The notes: generated from the letters alone by a model not told the origin. Shown: positions 22,255 to 35,190, numbered from the stretch's first letter. The stretch: DNA of 47,768 nucleotides from Diplocarpon mali (GCA_024741835.1 JAENRP010000334.1:1-47768), one strand, 5' to 3'. Numbers and translations are program-made.

Positions 22255-23116
22255 CAGTCTTAGCGTTTTTAAACTTAAGGGTAAAAATAAGGGATTAGTT
22301 CCTAAATTAAGGTCTGATACTATGCTAGCGTCTTAGTTTGTCTCTTTTCTGAATTTTCTTATAATAATGCCTTTATCAATTAGTACATTAGGCTTTTAAA
22401 TAGTATTTACTTTATTGCATTATCCCTAAGACTTGAGTCTATAAAGAAGCGACTTAGTGTTTATAACGTTCGTCTAGGCCTTAATAAAGGCGTTAAAGAG
22501 CTTTTGATTATATTTTATAAGGTGGATTTTCAATTCGTCTTTATTAAGAAGAAATAACTCTTATACTTTAATTATAACTAATAGATCTGTTTAAGAGCGT
22601 TAATTAATAATGGCTTTAAAGAGGCTACCGCAGTTCTCAAGATGAAAAGCTGCTTTAAAAGGTATAGTAGTCCTACTTATATTGATCTATTAAGGTATTA
22701 GAGGTTACTTTAAAGCAGAGATTGAAAAGATAAAGTCGGAGATTCAAGTCTCATTTTCTAAGGTATTCTTATTATAAATAGCTATATAGTTATTACAAAA
22801 GGCTATAAAACTACCAGTCTTATAAGGATTATTTAAAAGTATTTTAAAAAGGTATCCCTATTTCGTTATTACTATAATTGGATTGCTATTATTAGTAATA
22901 GGTCGCAAGATCTCCTTTCGCTTTAATTTTATAATTATTTAAGCTAGTTGAGATTTTAAACTAAGTGCTTAAGAAGTCTATCGACTTATCTTCTTTATAG
23001 ATAAAGTGAGTTTCACATTCGATTAAAAGCCGACCTACCTATTAAGGCTTTTAAAAGCTGGCCCTTATCCGATCGGTAGGATCTAATAATCTAAGACTTG
23101 CTTTCTAATAAAATTG

Positions 23117-23139
23117 ACTCGCAGGCTAGGACCGCAAGT
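23117..23139. repeat. Palindrome P8 (copy B, ORF3)
   Basis: Residue 745 of ORF3, T-C-G-P-S-L-R-V. Confidence 0.85.
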
Positions 23140-24502
23140 GAAAATCGGAATTTCTTTATTAGCAGCACTTATATCTCTCTTTATTAAAACAACTTAATTA
23201 TAAAGACTAAGGCCAATCAATTAAAGAGGTTTAAGGTAGGCTATAAGCTAATAGGTTCCTTTACTTCTTACTATTATAACTAAGAGGTAGAGTCTATAGT
23301 GCATTCGAAGGACTTATTAAGTAAGATTAAATATTATATTATAAAGAAAATAAGAAGGTATAAAGGTCGCGCTATCTATAGGGTAGAAGTGATAAAGATA
23401 TATTTCTACTTCTTATCTTATAATAAAAAGGAATATACTTATAAAAGTACTATTATTAGTAGTAAAATTGTCAGTTAAGAAGCGGCATCCGAAGGGTTCA
23501 GGTATTACAATTGACCCTTCTTCCTCTATTTCCTCTTGCTATTTATTATTTAGCAATATCGATAAAAAGGAATTATCCTATTCAATCGGCTCTAATGCCT
23601 TTAAGGCTTTAGGATCAGCCTTGAATTTTATAGCACCTAAAGATGCCTCTATTATTAATAGGTTAGATTTACATATCCTTAAAGAGATAAAGAATTAATT
23701 ATTAAGGTAGATTAGAAAAAGATCGATATCTTCTACTATATAAAGAAGTTTGAGGTATTTAATAATTTCATTAATATCAAATCCTTTATAATTAAGACTA
23801 TAGTAAACCGAAAGAGAGTAAATATAAAGGTCGTAAAGTCTTCTTCCTTCGATTCCTACGCTAAGAAGATACTATCAAAAGTGAGTTTTTATTATAAAGG
23901 ATACTTGAATATTATATCGTTCTTTAAGTTCGAGGTTAAGAATAACTAATTGAAGCATATTGCTATAATTACAAATGTCTTAATTAATAGATTCCTCTTC
24001 GCGTTCTCTTTCTTATAAGATAAAATAGTCCTGCTTAGTATCTAAAAGATTAGGTTCTTAACTTTTGCAATTATTAAAGAATTAAACAATATCTATAAGG
24101 GCGAACTTATCTAAGATAAGCTATTGAATTTATTTAATAGCTCTCCTAATTGTCTCTAGAGTAGGAGGAATAGGGTCTTCCCTTATATTATTATTTCTAA
24201 ATTAGTTGTATATAGATATAAAGAAGTTAAGAATTAGCTCCTTTAAGTTATTAAGGAAGGAGTCTAAGCGAGCGCGCAATCCTTTGATTTTAAATTACAA
24301 ATTAGCTAAGGTGGCTATTAAATGATCTATCCTTCTTAAAGGTTAAGCTAAAATTGGTCGTTTAGCTAAAGGAGAGTCCTTTAAAGATTTTGAAAATTCT
24401 AAAGAGGCTATGCTAAGCGTTTAAGCAATCTATTTAATAGCGGTTTCTAAAATCATTTTAATAAGAGGCAAGTTAGGTCTAGTTTTAAAATTCTTATTTC
24501 TG

Positions 24503-24525
24503 ACTCTTAATCTAAGACCGCGAGT
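24503..24525. repeat. Palindrome P7 (copy B, ORF3)
   Basis: Residue 283 of ORF3; arms partly worn by RIP. Confidence 0.75.
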
Positions 24526-25371
24526 TAAATTATATAGTTTAGCGCTTATTATATCTTTAGGCTAAAAGGCGAATTTCAAAGCAAGCTTAACTATAAATAA
24601 CCAATTCTCTTCTTTATTATTAAAGAAATCTCATTTAAACTTCAGTATAAGAGTCCAGTTTTCTCTTAAAACAAGCAACCTATAAGCAGAAGCGCAAAGC
24701 CTTAGCATATTAATAATAGTACTATTAGATAGGGTAATATCTACAGCCCAATTTGATCTTTTTATAGCTTTATCAGCTGCTATAAGTACTGTATTAAATA
24801 GGCCTATAAATCTGCAATTGCGAATTCAATTGCCTTAGAATTTTACTACTCCTTTTTAAATAATAAAGAAATTAAGAATTTGAATAACTTTAATTATAAG
24901 AGTATTTTCCTTAAGAATTTTTAATAATACTCGCCTTCTATTATTAGAATCAATATTTATTAAGAAATGTAAACAAAATAGGAGTCCTCTCTTATTAGTA
25001 GCTAAATTATCCAATTGTCGAATAGATTCTTCCCTTTTATCTTAGTCCATTTTGAAAGTATTAGCCAAGGTTATATATTAATCTGCATTAGCTAAGAATT
25101 CCTTTTTAGAGATTCCCTTTAATCTTAATTCTTCGGTTAGGAAGTCGTCAAATTAGAGAATTCCAAGGGCTACCTAGGTTGAAAGGTTGCTAATAGCATT
25201 TGCGTAAGCTAAAAGGAGTTTTTATTACTCTATATCTCTTAAGGCTGTATAGGTCGATTTAAAGCTCTTTAACAATGCAATAGCTCTACCGTCCTAAGAG
25301 AAGTTTATAACTAGTGCTTATTCATCCCCTATCGCAGTAAATAAAACCATTTATAAGTTCTTTAAAGGCAT

Positions 25372-25684
25372 ATTGCTTATAAAAGATAGGGAGTATAAAT
25401 AAGAGAGTTTAATAGGATATAAGAATTAAAAGGGCATATAAGCTGCAATAGGTTTGCTATATATATATTAAGGAAATTGGACTTTTTTATTTGTTATTTA
25501 AGGAAAGTAATAGGAATATTATAATTAAAGGCTAATATTAAGAATGCAAAATAAGTTAGAGTAGGCAAGAATTTAAAGTGATCCTAAAAGATCTATATCT
25601 TAAATAATAAAGGAGGCGACCTTGCTAAAAATGTAAAAATAAGGATTAAAGGAAAGTAAGATAATTAATAGGCTAGGAAATCGT
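25372..25684 (-). other. Spacer between pol and ORF3, copy B
   Basis: 313 bp, no gene seen; matches 10908-11219. Confidence 0.5.
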
Positions 25685-25766
25685 TTAATATTCCCACTTA
25701 CATTCTTTAGATATTTTAGGAATAATAACTTAGGGTCGCGATTAGTTAAGTATTTTAATATTCTTC

Positions 25767-25789
25767 ACCTGCGGGACTGGCTTATAGGT
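25767..25789. repeat. Palindrome P6 (copy B)
   Basis: pol residue 1244, T-Y-K-P-V-P-Q-V; better preserved than in copy A. Confidence 0.8.
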
Positions 25790-27201
25790 CAAATTAGAAA
25801 AATCTTAATCTTTATCCAAGGGTTTAAAATTGCTTATATCGCCGTCAATTCCTATAAAAGATTCAGAAGTTATATCAATTTCTAATTTGTCTTTTAAGGA
25901 GAATAAGGTCTAGTCGCATTAATAAAAGCGCTTTAGTTGATTAGCTGCGAAGGTTCCTTTAATATCGACTCTATTAAGTTCCTAAAGAGAATAGTATCCC
26001 TTTTCTTCCTACTTAGACTTAACCTTAAATAGACTAAGCCATTAATAGTCAAGTTTGGTATCTGCAGATATATTAATACTTCTTATAATATTATAGACTA
26101 AGATAAGATCATCTTTTCAAATGGAGTGCGTTTTAAGTACTTTAGAAGCAGCCTACGCTTCTTTAGCTTTTTCCTAATATCGTTTCTTTTGTAAAATGAT
26201 TTCCTTTATATCTATATCTTAAAGCTTAAGTTATTAGCATCTTATTATAAGCAAATCGGAACGGTTTTAAATTTGACTATAGTCGAATAATCTTTAAATA
26301 GGCTATTAGGATTTAAGAAAGAGCTATGCCTCTTTATTATAGATAAGGAAGAATAATATAACTCTAATCGATTTATAGATTATCGTTCGATAAGTAAAGA
26401 GTATTTTATAAAAGCGTTTTATCTAATCCTTAAATCCTTTGTAAGTAACTTTAGATAGACTATTAAAAATATTATAATATCCTTATTCTACTACTCTATT
26501 AGCTTTCGAGTTATACGCTAAGATTTGAACCTATTTAATACTATATTTTCGTAAGAAAGCTTTAACTACTCCTTTGTTTTTAAGGCCTTTATTAATAGTT
26601 AATCTGCTAAAAAGTCTATAGCGATAGACTACGTCTTTTTAAAGGAACTTTACAATAGATTCAGAGTTAGCAGATCTTAAAGGTCGTCCTTTAGGCTATT
26701 CTAATAGGTCTTCCTTTATTAGAATAAAATATATTATCTTATTCTTAATAGTTAATACTTATATAATATTAAGGCTGACTTTATAGAAAAGGCCTAATAG
26801 CCAGGTTAGGAATAAGGGATTTTCCTTACAACTAGGTTTTCGTTTCTAATAAGGGATGCAACTCTTTATAAAAGCTTTATAGTTCTTAAAAGAGCCTTTC
26901 CAAAAGAATTTTCTTAAGAGTTAGTAGTAAGTGGACTTAGCTCCTTAGTAGCCAGTTTCCTTATAAATATCCTAGATAGCCTTAGCCTTTAGTTTTTCGT
27001 CGTTTAAGCAAAGTTATATAAGGAATAAGTTATTGCTCCTTTTAAATAATCGTCTTTCTTATATTAGATAAATTAGAGCTTTAGCTTTGAATTTTTAAAA
27101 ATCCTTAAAAGCAATCGTCTTTAGTTGTTTAAGTGTAATTAAAAACTTTGCGATTTCTTTAAAGTCACTTAAATAGTTAGGTGATAAAATTCTTTTATTT
27201 G

Positions 27202-27224
27202 ACTTATAGGCTAGGCTTGCGAGT
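27202..27224. repeat. Palindrome P5 (copy B), different phase
   Basis: RNase H-integrase junction; the pol frame reads R-L-A-S-L-A-Y-K-S, in the shifted phase also seen in copy A. Confidence 0.8.
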
Positions 27225-29168
27225 CGAGTCCCTTTAAGGCAATATATTAATAGATAACTAACTTCGTTTTCTACCTACTTATTAATATCTGTTTCATCTT
27301 CTTTAATTAAATCAAAGGGGTAGGGCCGAGTTCTTTTTAAAAGGCCGTCTATAGTAGTGTTTTTCATTCTTAGAATATATTTGACTTTAAAGTCTATTAG
27401 TCTTATTTAAGTAATCCATTTTATTAGCAAGGCTTTAGGTAGGTTGCTTACAGCTCTATTCAATTATTCTACTAGCACTTTAGCATCAATTTTAAAGATA
27501 AAGTAAGTACTATAGAGGTCGCTTCTTATCTTTTTTATTACTTTTAAGGCTCCTTTGCATTCTCATTTAATAGTATTATACTTTATCTCTATTAGATTCT
27601 AAAGACCACTTTTAAAGCGAGCTAAATGTCTTTTCTATTAGCTATTAGCTTATTGAAAGATAGCACCCTATCTGATTAAGCTTATATCAACTATTAGTAT
27701 TATTAGCCTAGCGTTAGCTCTATAGTCTATTTTAATTAGATATAGCGCTTTAAGCAACGCTTGCTTCAGTTGTTTTATAGCCTCTATTTAGGGTTCCTCC
27801 TACTAAAACTCAGCCCCTTTCTGAAATAAGGCGTAAATAGGCGCTGCCTTTTTAGCGAAATCCTTGATCCAAATGCAATAGTATACTATAACGCTAATAA
27901 ACGCGCAAGCTTCTATTATATTATCATACCTTTTCCATTTATCGATTTTAAGTACTTTAGCCCTTTAAGGACTTCGGCTATTGGAATTAGTAATAAAACT
28001 AACAATTTCTATCGATAGAAGATAGTATTATAACTTCGGACTAACTATTGCTTCTACCCTTTCGAATCGTATAAGCACTTAGTCTAGGTTTTAAATATAT
28101 TCTATTATAAATCGTTATATACTAAGAAGAACTTCTTTATAGTTATAAAATGATCTTAATCCTTTTACTCTTATATCGTTTATATAAAGGAGTGTAATAT
28201 TAGGTATATAATCTACTAGTATCTTATAGATTACTTAAACAAATTGAGCGATCGAATTTATAGCCTTTTAAGGTAATCTTATTATTTGAAATAGCTTAAA
28301 AGGGGTTTGAATTGCTATTATATCTCTCGATTTAATATTAAGAATAAATTAGTCGTATTTAAAGAAGAAGTTAATAAGAGAGCTGCAGGTTAATCCTACA
28401 AATTCATTTAAGAACTTATCTATATTTAAAAGAACGTTAGCATCCTTAATAGTTACTTAGTTCATCTCTACTACTATTATTATTAGTCTATAAGTTCCCT
28501 TCTCTTTCTTAGCAACTAAGAACCATTTATTCCTATAAGGGCTATTACAGAACTCGAGAACTCCTTACTTCAGCCTATCCTTTAATATTTCGATTACCTT
28601 TTCTTAAAGAGCTTTAAGGACTTTGAATATTTTCTCTTACTAAGCTTTATAAGGTATTATCTTAATTTTAATATAAGGCGTGACCTCTTTTCGAATCTGG
28701 CCAAGTTCCGTTTAGTTAAAAGCTAAGGCGTCCTTTCGATTTATTAAGGTTTTATAAAGTAGTTCGCATTCTTATTCTATTAAGTCATCTCTAATTTTTA
28801 GCATATTAAAACGTTCTTTTATTAGCTAATATCCGATAGGTTTATTAGAAAATCTGCCTATAATAAACTTATCGAATTTGCCACTTAGCTTTAGAGGTTA
28901 AAGCTTCTTATCTTATTTAAACCAATCGTCTAGTCCTTTAAGCTTTAAGCTATTAGAGATTCCCTAATCTACTAGTCGTACTTTATCAGCCTTACTTTTA
29001 TATATAGTTCAAATATTAGCTAGTACTATACTTCTCTGCTTCTTTCCTTTTTTATCAAATCCTATAAAACGGTCCGAATTTTCCTTTTTAAAAATAAATA
29101 AAAGATTTTCTAAGTCATCAATTTAAAGTGCGTAAATGGAAATATTATTAGTAATTTTATTATTTTTC

Positions 29169-29191
29169 ACTTATAAGTCCGGCTTATAAGT
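29169..29191. repeat. Palindrome P4 (copy B)
   Basis: pol residue 110; ACTTATAAGTC / C / GGCTTATAAGT. Confidence 0.8.
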
Positions 29192-29330
29192 GGTTTTTAG
29201 GTTTTTTAAAATGATTAGTAAATTATCGAAATTTGTAAAACGAACTCTCTTTTCTACCTTATTTTTCTTTTTTCTTAATTATTAAGCTAATAAAACGCCA
29301 ATTATACCATTTTTTAAAATTCCAGATTTG

Positions 29331-29353
29331 ACTCCTAGTCTAGGACCGCAAGT
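29331..29353. repeat. Palindrome P3 (copy B)
   Basis: pol residue 56, T-C-G-P-R-L-G-V. Confidence 0.8.
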
Positions 29354-29382
29354 TAAATCGCTATTATTTAAAATCGGCAAAC

Positions 29383-32007
29383 TCACCTTTCTTTTGCTAT
29401 AACTCCTTGCTAAGTGCCTTCCTTTATTAGCATCAAGCCTAGCCCTTATACTAGCTAATCGTTTCCTAAAACCTTATTTTAAAATTCGGCTATATCTCTT
29501 GCGATAACCATTTATCCTTTTAAGGATCGATCCGTATTCTAAAGGCTAGCTTTTATAAGCCTATCTCTAAAATAGTTAAATATTAGCTAAGATTTTAAAA
29601 TGAAGGGCATTCTTAAAAGAATATCATTTAAGGAATTCTCTATTATTAAAAAGTTAGTATAATTAACAATTCCTCCGACTTTAACCTTTACGTTTTTTAC
29701 CTATTTATTAAAATTGTATTTCAATCTAAAGACAGTCGAATAAATAAGGAGTCGATCGCTAACGATTGTCAATCAAGCTATTTCCGCCACTTTTCTAATT
29801 ATTATATTAACTTCTGAACTATAATCGATCAGAGCCTTTGCTTTAACTAATTCTTTTATAAAACAAATAATAATAGGGCTTTTTATCGCAACTATTAAAC
29901 AATTTCGATTGATATTCTAAGATATTAAAGCTATTGCTATAATATTATAGTACCTTTGGATTCCTTTGTCTTCTACAATCTAAAGATATTTAATTAAGGC
30001 TAAGTGCTTTTTAGAGTTCTTTTGCATTATAATTTCCATTTCCTTATTATTATTCAAATCTTTAAAGGCAACTAGGATATACTTTCCTAGCACTTTATTA
30101 AAGCGTCTAATTAAACTAAATAGGTCTTTGAATATAAGGTTAATTTGCTAAGCTATAACATTCTCTATAGCTTTCTCTATTGCAATTGAATTAGCGTATT
30201 TATTAATAAATTTCTCCTATTTTAATATCTATCTCTTTCGCTTAAGATCAAGGGTCTGCGCAATAACTTCAACTTTTTAATCTTTAAGCTTAAAGCTATC
30301 TTTATCTATTATATCTTTAATTAATTCATCTGCTATATCGGCTTTATCCTTATCTATTGCGGTTCTAGACTATTAGGTATCTTTTAGCGTTTGGACTCTA
30401 TATTAAGATTCCTAAGTTATACGCGCTGATTTCTGGACTTTAGCTGGTTTTATTAGTATTAGTAGAATAGAAGATCTAAAAGGACGCCGAGAATTCCAAG
30501 GGTTCTTAGATACAGAAGTAGTATTAATATCAGCTGAAACATTATTATTAACCTATCCTAAGACAAAGATGCCTCTAACTTCTATAGCTATTTGATTAAA
30601 AGCTAGGTCCTTAAGAACTCCTTTAAGTAGATTGCTAATTAGACCTGTATATATATAAGTTGGAATTTTAGCGTTTATATCTATAATATGCTATTATTCG
30701 ACTAAATTCTCGTCCTATTTCATATTATATATTATCGTTCGAACAGTTTATAACTATAAGCGATTCTGGTGCTTTTTAATAGGGATAGCTTCTGGCCTAG
30801 GATCCCTAATGCAAAGTATCCTATACTTGTTAATATATATAACCCTAATATTAATAAAACGAAGGAAAAGAGGGCAATTATTGCAATACTTATATAAAGC
30901 GCAGTTAGGTTCTTCGTTATTGCAAAAGTTGCAGGTTAGTCGTCTTCTATTACTATTCCCTTGGTACCTTATAATATTAATATTAGTAGAGTGCTAGTTA
31001 GGATTAATTTCTCCTTCTTTAATCAACTATTAAGTTCTTATATTAGTAGGTTATTCCAAATGATAAGAAGTAGGAGTCTGGTAATAGGAATTACTATATT
31101 AGCTTATAGTGGCCGAGTTTTGCCTATTACCAAATTAGGAAATATGCTGTTTTTCCTATAAGAGATTATTAATCCTAGTTTCTAAGCTTTAGATTCGGAG
31201 TTTTGCAAATTAGGTCTTAAGTTCCTTAATTCTAAGGTTAGATTTTACTCCTAGGTTAGGCTCGCAAGTGAAAGGTATGACTACTAGGTTCTTCTTTGCC
31301 TCCTTTATGACTTCTAAAGCCTTTGAGTGTTCTTGGACCAGGCTCTTAAGGTCTTTAGTATAAGAGGGAGTAGGGGCTTTTTCCTACTCTATAGCATTAA
31401 TGGTTCTCTTACTAAGATCTGATTTTAAAGCAAAGGCCGCGAATTCCTTAAATAAGGCGAAGGTTATAAGGTCTTACTTATCGATCCTAAAATGCTTGAT
31501 AATCTTATTTCAAAGTCCAGTAGGTAATCTAAGTAAGAAAAGGCGGCCTCTTTCAACTTTGCTAAGTATTTTCTAGCTAATCAAGGTATTTAATATATAA
31601 GTAAAAGTCCAATAGTAGTTCTTAAGTTCCTTAGGAGTATAAGTGACCAGAACAAATTCCTTTAAGAAAGCTAAGGTATTGCAAATCTGCTATTTGTCAA
31701 ATTTGCAAAATTCAAATTTAAGGGCCTTGATAAGGAGTTCCTATAAACTATAAGTTTTCCATTTAGGGAAGGACTTAATAATATCCTTGCTTATATGATT
31801 ATAGTAGTAAGGAAGTCGAGAAATCATATCCTCTTATATAATATTAAAATCGTAATAAGTTTCCTTATATTGCTTAAGGAAATTAGTAATATTAGCGCCT
31901 ATAAAGTAAGGAGCGCTAGGGGAACTAGGAAGGGGAAAGTGACTAGTAATAGCCCTAAATGCGGCCATTATCATTTTATACTAACTGTCTAGGTTAATGG
32001 AATCTAT
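29383..32007 (-). pseudogene. gag-protease of gypsy copy B
   Basis: 874 codons from 32007 (ATA in place of ATG) to TGA 29385-29383. TGA is not the usual product of RIP on CAA, CAG or TGG, so it is a good candidate for the true stop of the zero frame. The distance from start to proposed slip site (2,490 nt) equals that in copy A. Protease motif D-Y-S-S-E-V-N near 29830. The gag palindrome P2 is at residue 247. Plus-strand open stretches at 30809-31161 and 31795-31992 are complements of this gene. Confidence 0.83.
31247..31269. repeat. Palindrome P2 (copy B, gag)
   Basis: gag residue 247; same site as 5323 in A and the broken one at 3376 in D. Confidence 0.8.
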
Positions 32008-32931
32008 AAGGGGCAAAGGGGAAGCTTTGATATTGCGAGATTGATTGCTAAGAGGAGTACTTCGAAATTCAAAAGGGCTTAAAGAATATTCAAAATCCGA
32101 GTCAATCTTAGAGTGATTAGGACGAGTTTAAAAAGATTTAAATAAAGGGTTAGTAAAAAGTTTAAAATTGTTATTATTTTTAGTATTTTCTAATATCGAT
32201 ATTGAAAAAGTAAGTAGTAGTCCTAAGTTATTTAAAGATATCTTTTTATCCTCCTACTTATAGGCCAGGCTTAGGAGTAGAATTCCGAATTCTACTAAAA
32301 GTTTAATCTAAGTTTGCTAAGAGATTCTAAGTAGGTACTAAATAGCTAATAAGAGCATTGCGACTAATCGCAATAAGATAAGGTTTACCTAATTAAGGAC
32401 CAATTTCTAAGATAAGGTTTATATCTAAGATTCTTCTTAGCCTTTAAGCTAATTCCTATTAGTCCTTAGAATAAAGGGGTCTTTAAAGACGATTTTAAGG
32501 CAATTTTTAGAGTTCTATTAAGCTAAGGCGGCTGAATTATCAGATTCGGATTTCTAAAGATTCTAAGGAGGCACTTCCAATTGGAGTTTGCGCTTAGTAT
32601 TACTTAAGTACTTAAAACTACTACTATTTGAGATTACTATTATAGGGTTTGCCAAACTTTTTATACTAAGAAGCTGAAAATTCCGAAAATCTTAGAGTTA
32701 AGGAAGAAAATAGGGGTTTTTAAAGCAGATTTGAAAAGGGAAAATCTAAGGTTATTAATAGTTATTAAATGAAAATCGACAGTTCCAAGTAATTAGGCGA
32801 TTAAAGATAAGGGTTTTAAAGTTAATTAAAATACTATAAGTATTTTAAAGATGTATTTCAAAGGCCAGTCTCTTATTTATAAACTAAGAGATTAATAAAG
32901 TTATATAAAGATGGAAATCTTAAGAAATCGG
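32008..32931 (-). other. Leader between LTR and gag, copy B
   Basis: About 0.9 kb, no supported gene; holds palindrome P1 and matches 3661-4584. Confidence 0.6.
32256..32278. repeat. Palindrome P1 (copy B, leader)
   Basis: ACTTATAGGCC / A / GGCTTAGGAGT, outside coding sequence. Confidence 0.8.
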
Positions 32932-32949
32932 TCCTTATATAAGTTACTA
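32932..32949 (-). other. Candidate primer-binding site, copy B
   Basis: TAGTAACTTATATAAGGA on the minus strand, one base after the 5' LTR; TAG in place of the usual TGG. Confidence 0.4.
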
Positions 32950-32950
32950 A

Positions 32951-33195
32951 TATAAAATAAAGGGGAGATAATATAAGAATAGGCCTAAGGGAAGACCTAA
33001 AAACAAAAGGAGGAAGTACTATAAGCGGGCTCTCTTAGATAAGATATTAGAAATAAGTCCTAAGTATAGGGTATATTTAATACTATAGCGATACGCGCTA
33101 TCTCTATATATAGAAGATGGCCCTTTTATCTTCTTATTATCTTGCGCCGATCATATGATATATATTATAAGACCTATCTATCTCAGGTCTTTATA
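32951..33195 (-). repeat. 5' LTR of copy B (245 bp)
   Basis: Same borders as the other LTRs but far more C-to-T and G-to-A changes than B's 3' LTR at 17454. Confidence 0.85.
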
Positions 33196-35190
33196 TTAAA
33201 TATCTGCCGAATCGTTCTTAGCTTTTAGGAATACGCTATTCTTTAAGGGTTTATATTGGCTTTGCAAACGCTGTTATAAAGTAGGAAAAGCTAAGTAGGT
33301 TAGTTAAGTATAGTATAGCGAGTTAGAAGTGTTATAAAAGTTAATAGGCTTATATTTAAATACTATAACATTCGACCTACGCTCTAGCTGCTTTATAACT
33401 ACGTTATTATCTGCTATACCCTTTTAAAGTATTGCGTCTAAGCCTATATACTATACCTTAGCCTTCTTTAAAAGAGGCTTTAAGATAATATTAATATTAA
33501 ACCTATCTATAAGCGCTATATTCTTAAGCTTTAAGTCTCTTTTATTAGCGAGAACCCCTTTTATCAAATGTATACCTCTCCCTCTTATTAGTAGACTCGA
33601 GCTCCTTGCCTTTATATAGTCTTAAGGATATGTGATTTTTAATAATCTAGGAATTAGAAGCTCCTTTCGATTAATAAGGTGCGTTGTAGCGCAGTTATCA
33701 AATAGGGTTATATTTAAGAGAGCGTAAGGAGCTTTAAGGGTAGAGTATATTCCTAAGGTAAAGTCTTTAAAGAGAGCTGGATCTAAAAGGGCGGCGATAA
33801 TCTTGGATTTGCTACTCCTTAAAGCTTTAGTAGATATTCTTTCCTTAAATTGATTTATAAGAGCTTGTTTAATATAAGAGAGCTTAGCTTAAAGCTCTTT
33901 CTATTCTAAGGAAGCAAGGTTTTTATACGTTCTTTTAACCTTATTATAGCTAGGGAGGTTTCGAAGCGTACCTTCCTTAGCGCTAGTTAAGGCGTATTTC
34001 AGCCTATTATACTCCTTTAAGTTCTAAAAGTGATTTTTAACCTAAGGGCAAAGGCACTTTTTAACGCTCCCTTTAAGAGTCTTCTTCGCCTTGCCTTTAC
34101 TTAGTGCTCTTAGATTAGTATGATCGCTTACTCCTTTAAGCAAGGCGTATACTTTAAGGGTTACCTTTAATAAAGAGCTTATAAGGCTTCGCTCTATTAA
34201 GCTTAAGAACTAATTGATATAATAGACTATATCTTTTCTATACTTCAGACTTAGCTTATTATCTTTAATAAGCTTTGCCTAAGTCTATTAAGACTAAGTA
34301 GGAGCTTAGCGGTAAACTAATTATAGAAACTTTATAATTGCAAAGGAGCTTTAAACCTTTGGGATTCTATATATTCGTACTTCCTAATAGATCTCTTTAA
34401 AGCTAGCAATCCAGGTCTTTAGTTCTACTTTACTACTCCTTATTTTAAAGAGCTTATTATTATAGTCTTCTTAAATTGACTCTATTATACTAACCTTAAA
34501 GGGGGCTAGTTCCTTGCGCAGGTGCTCTACAATCTATTGAATTAATAGTTTCCTTGCTTCCTTGCAATTATATTATACTACTTAAAGCAATATAGGGTAT
34601 ACTATCTTAATAATCCAATAGTATAACTAAGTATAAGAGCTCCTATTCCTTTTCCACATTTCTACTATAAGATTGTATTATATTACTGCCATTTTATACT
34701 CTAGCTCTATATCTTTAGCTATTATCTTCGCAAGTAGTAGTAGAGCTGGCGTTTATTAATTAGTAGCTTCTTACTATTAGTATAACTTATAATAGCTTTA
34801 TAATACTCTCTAGTCCTATCCTTTTATAATTTTTTTAAGCTATAGCAGTTCTATTTCTAGATCTAGCAGATATAGAGCTTTATTCTTATAAAGCAGAGCT
34901 TGATTTCCCATCTTTATAATATATAGTTTAAGGTTATTAACCTATTTTAGCTTTTCTATATGCTTCTAAAGCTGTAGAAATTCGGCCTAAAACTCTAGCT
35001 TAGCGTACTAAATGCGCTATAACTTCCTATCTTAGAGTATAACTCTACTAAAGCTAAGCTCTTAAGCTTCTTTTTGCTAGTATTCGCTTATATTGATTAG
35101 GATGGTAGGAAGTATGGTATTAATTGGCTAGGAGCGTTAGAACGTCGAGTCAGGTCGTATAACGCGTATAGGCGAAGGAGAATGGATGAA
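33196..35190 (-). pseudogene. Copia gag and protease fragment
   Basis: Minus-strand frame segments read as the N-terminal half of a Ty1/copia polyprotein. The gag part (about 34060-35190) is rich in Leu and Lys. A zinc motif near 34000-34060 reads C-L-C-P-x-V-K-N-H-F-x-N-L-K-E (C-x-C...H type). The protease core at about 33680-33700 reads L-F-D-N-C-A-T-T-H-L, followed by GRGIHLIKGVL and the pre-integrase region. The frame ends at 33196, where copy B's LTR begins, so integrase, RT and RNase H are missing. Stops are TAA/TAG, as for RIP. It appears to be a different copia family from the one at 1-2079. The C-terminal border is an insertion or rearrangement junction. Confidence 0.65.

Larger units (their letters stand above)
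22054..25371 (-). pseudogene. ORF3 of gypsy copy B
   Basis: Exactly 3,318 nt from ATG 25371 to TAA 22054, the same length as in copy A, with no net indel. RIP stops are scattered throughout. Palindromes P7, P8 and P9 fall at residues 283, 745 and 1040, identical to copy A. Product unknown; see copy A for landmarks and the relation to ORF4. A plus-strand open stretch at 23468-23698 is only the complement of this gene. Confidence 0.8.
25685..29518 (-). pseudogene. pol (RT-RNase H-integrase) of gypsy copy B
   Basis: 1,278 codons counted from the proposed slip site, exactly as in copy A, ending at TAA 25687-25685. The RT box at 28186-28175 reads Y-I-N-D, so one catalytic Asp is lost where copy A has lost both. 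The integrase segment near 26500 keeps the Glu that copy A has lost (ANRVVE). Domain order is RT, RNase H, zinc region, integrase core, basic tail. Many RIP stops. Palindromes P3-P6 sit at the same residues as in copy A. Confidence 0.88.
17454..33195 (-). mobile_element. Gypsy copy B, full length with both LTRs
   Basis: A 15,742-bp element on the minus strand has 245-bp LTRs in direct orientation at both ends. Order from its 5' end (33195): LTR, leader, gag-protease, pol, ORF3, ORF4, 3' UTR, LTR. It is much larger than usual gypsy elements because of ORF3 and ORF4. Left flank is copy A ORF4; right flank is a copia fragment. No matching target-site duplication is visible (ACTAT before 17454, TTAAA after 33195). 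A 41-bp assembly gap sits in the 3' UTR, so contiguity is not proven. All genes are broken by RIP. Confidence 0.85.

Noticed and set aside
23468..23698. Plus-strand open stretch, repeated at 42075-42305
   Set aside because: Both are the complement of the same part of ORF3 in copies B and C. RIP removes stops from the antisense frame by chance; the coding strand has matching frame length and paralogy.
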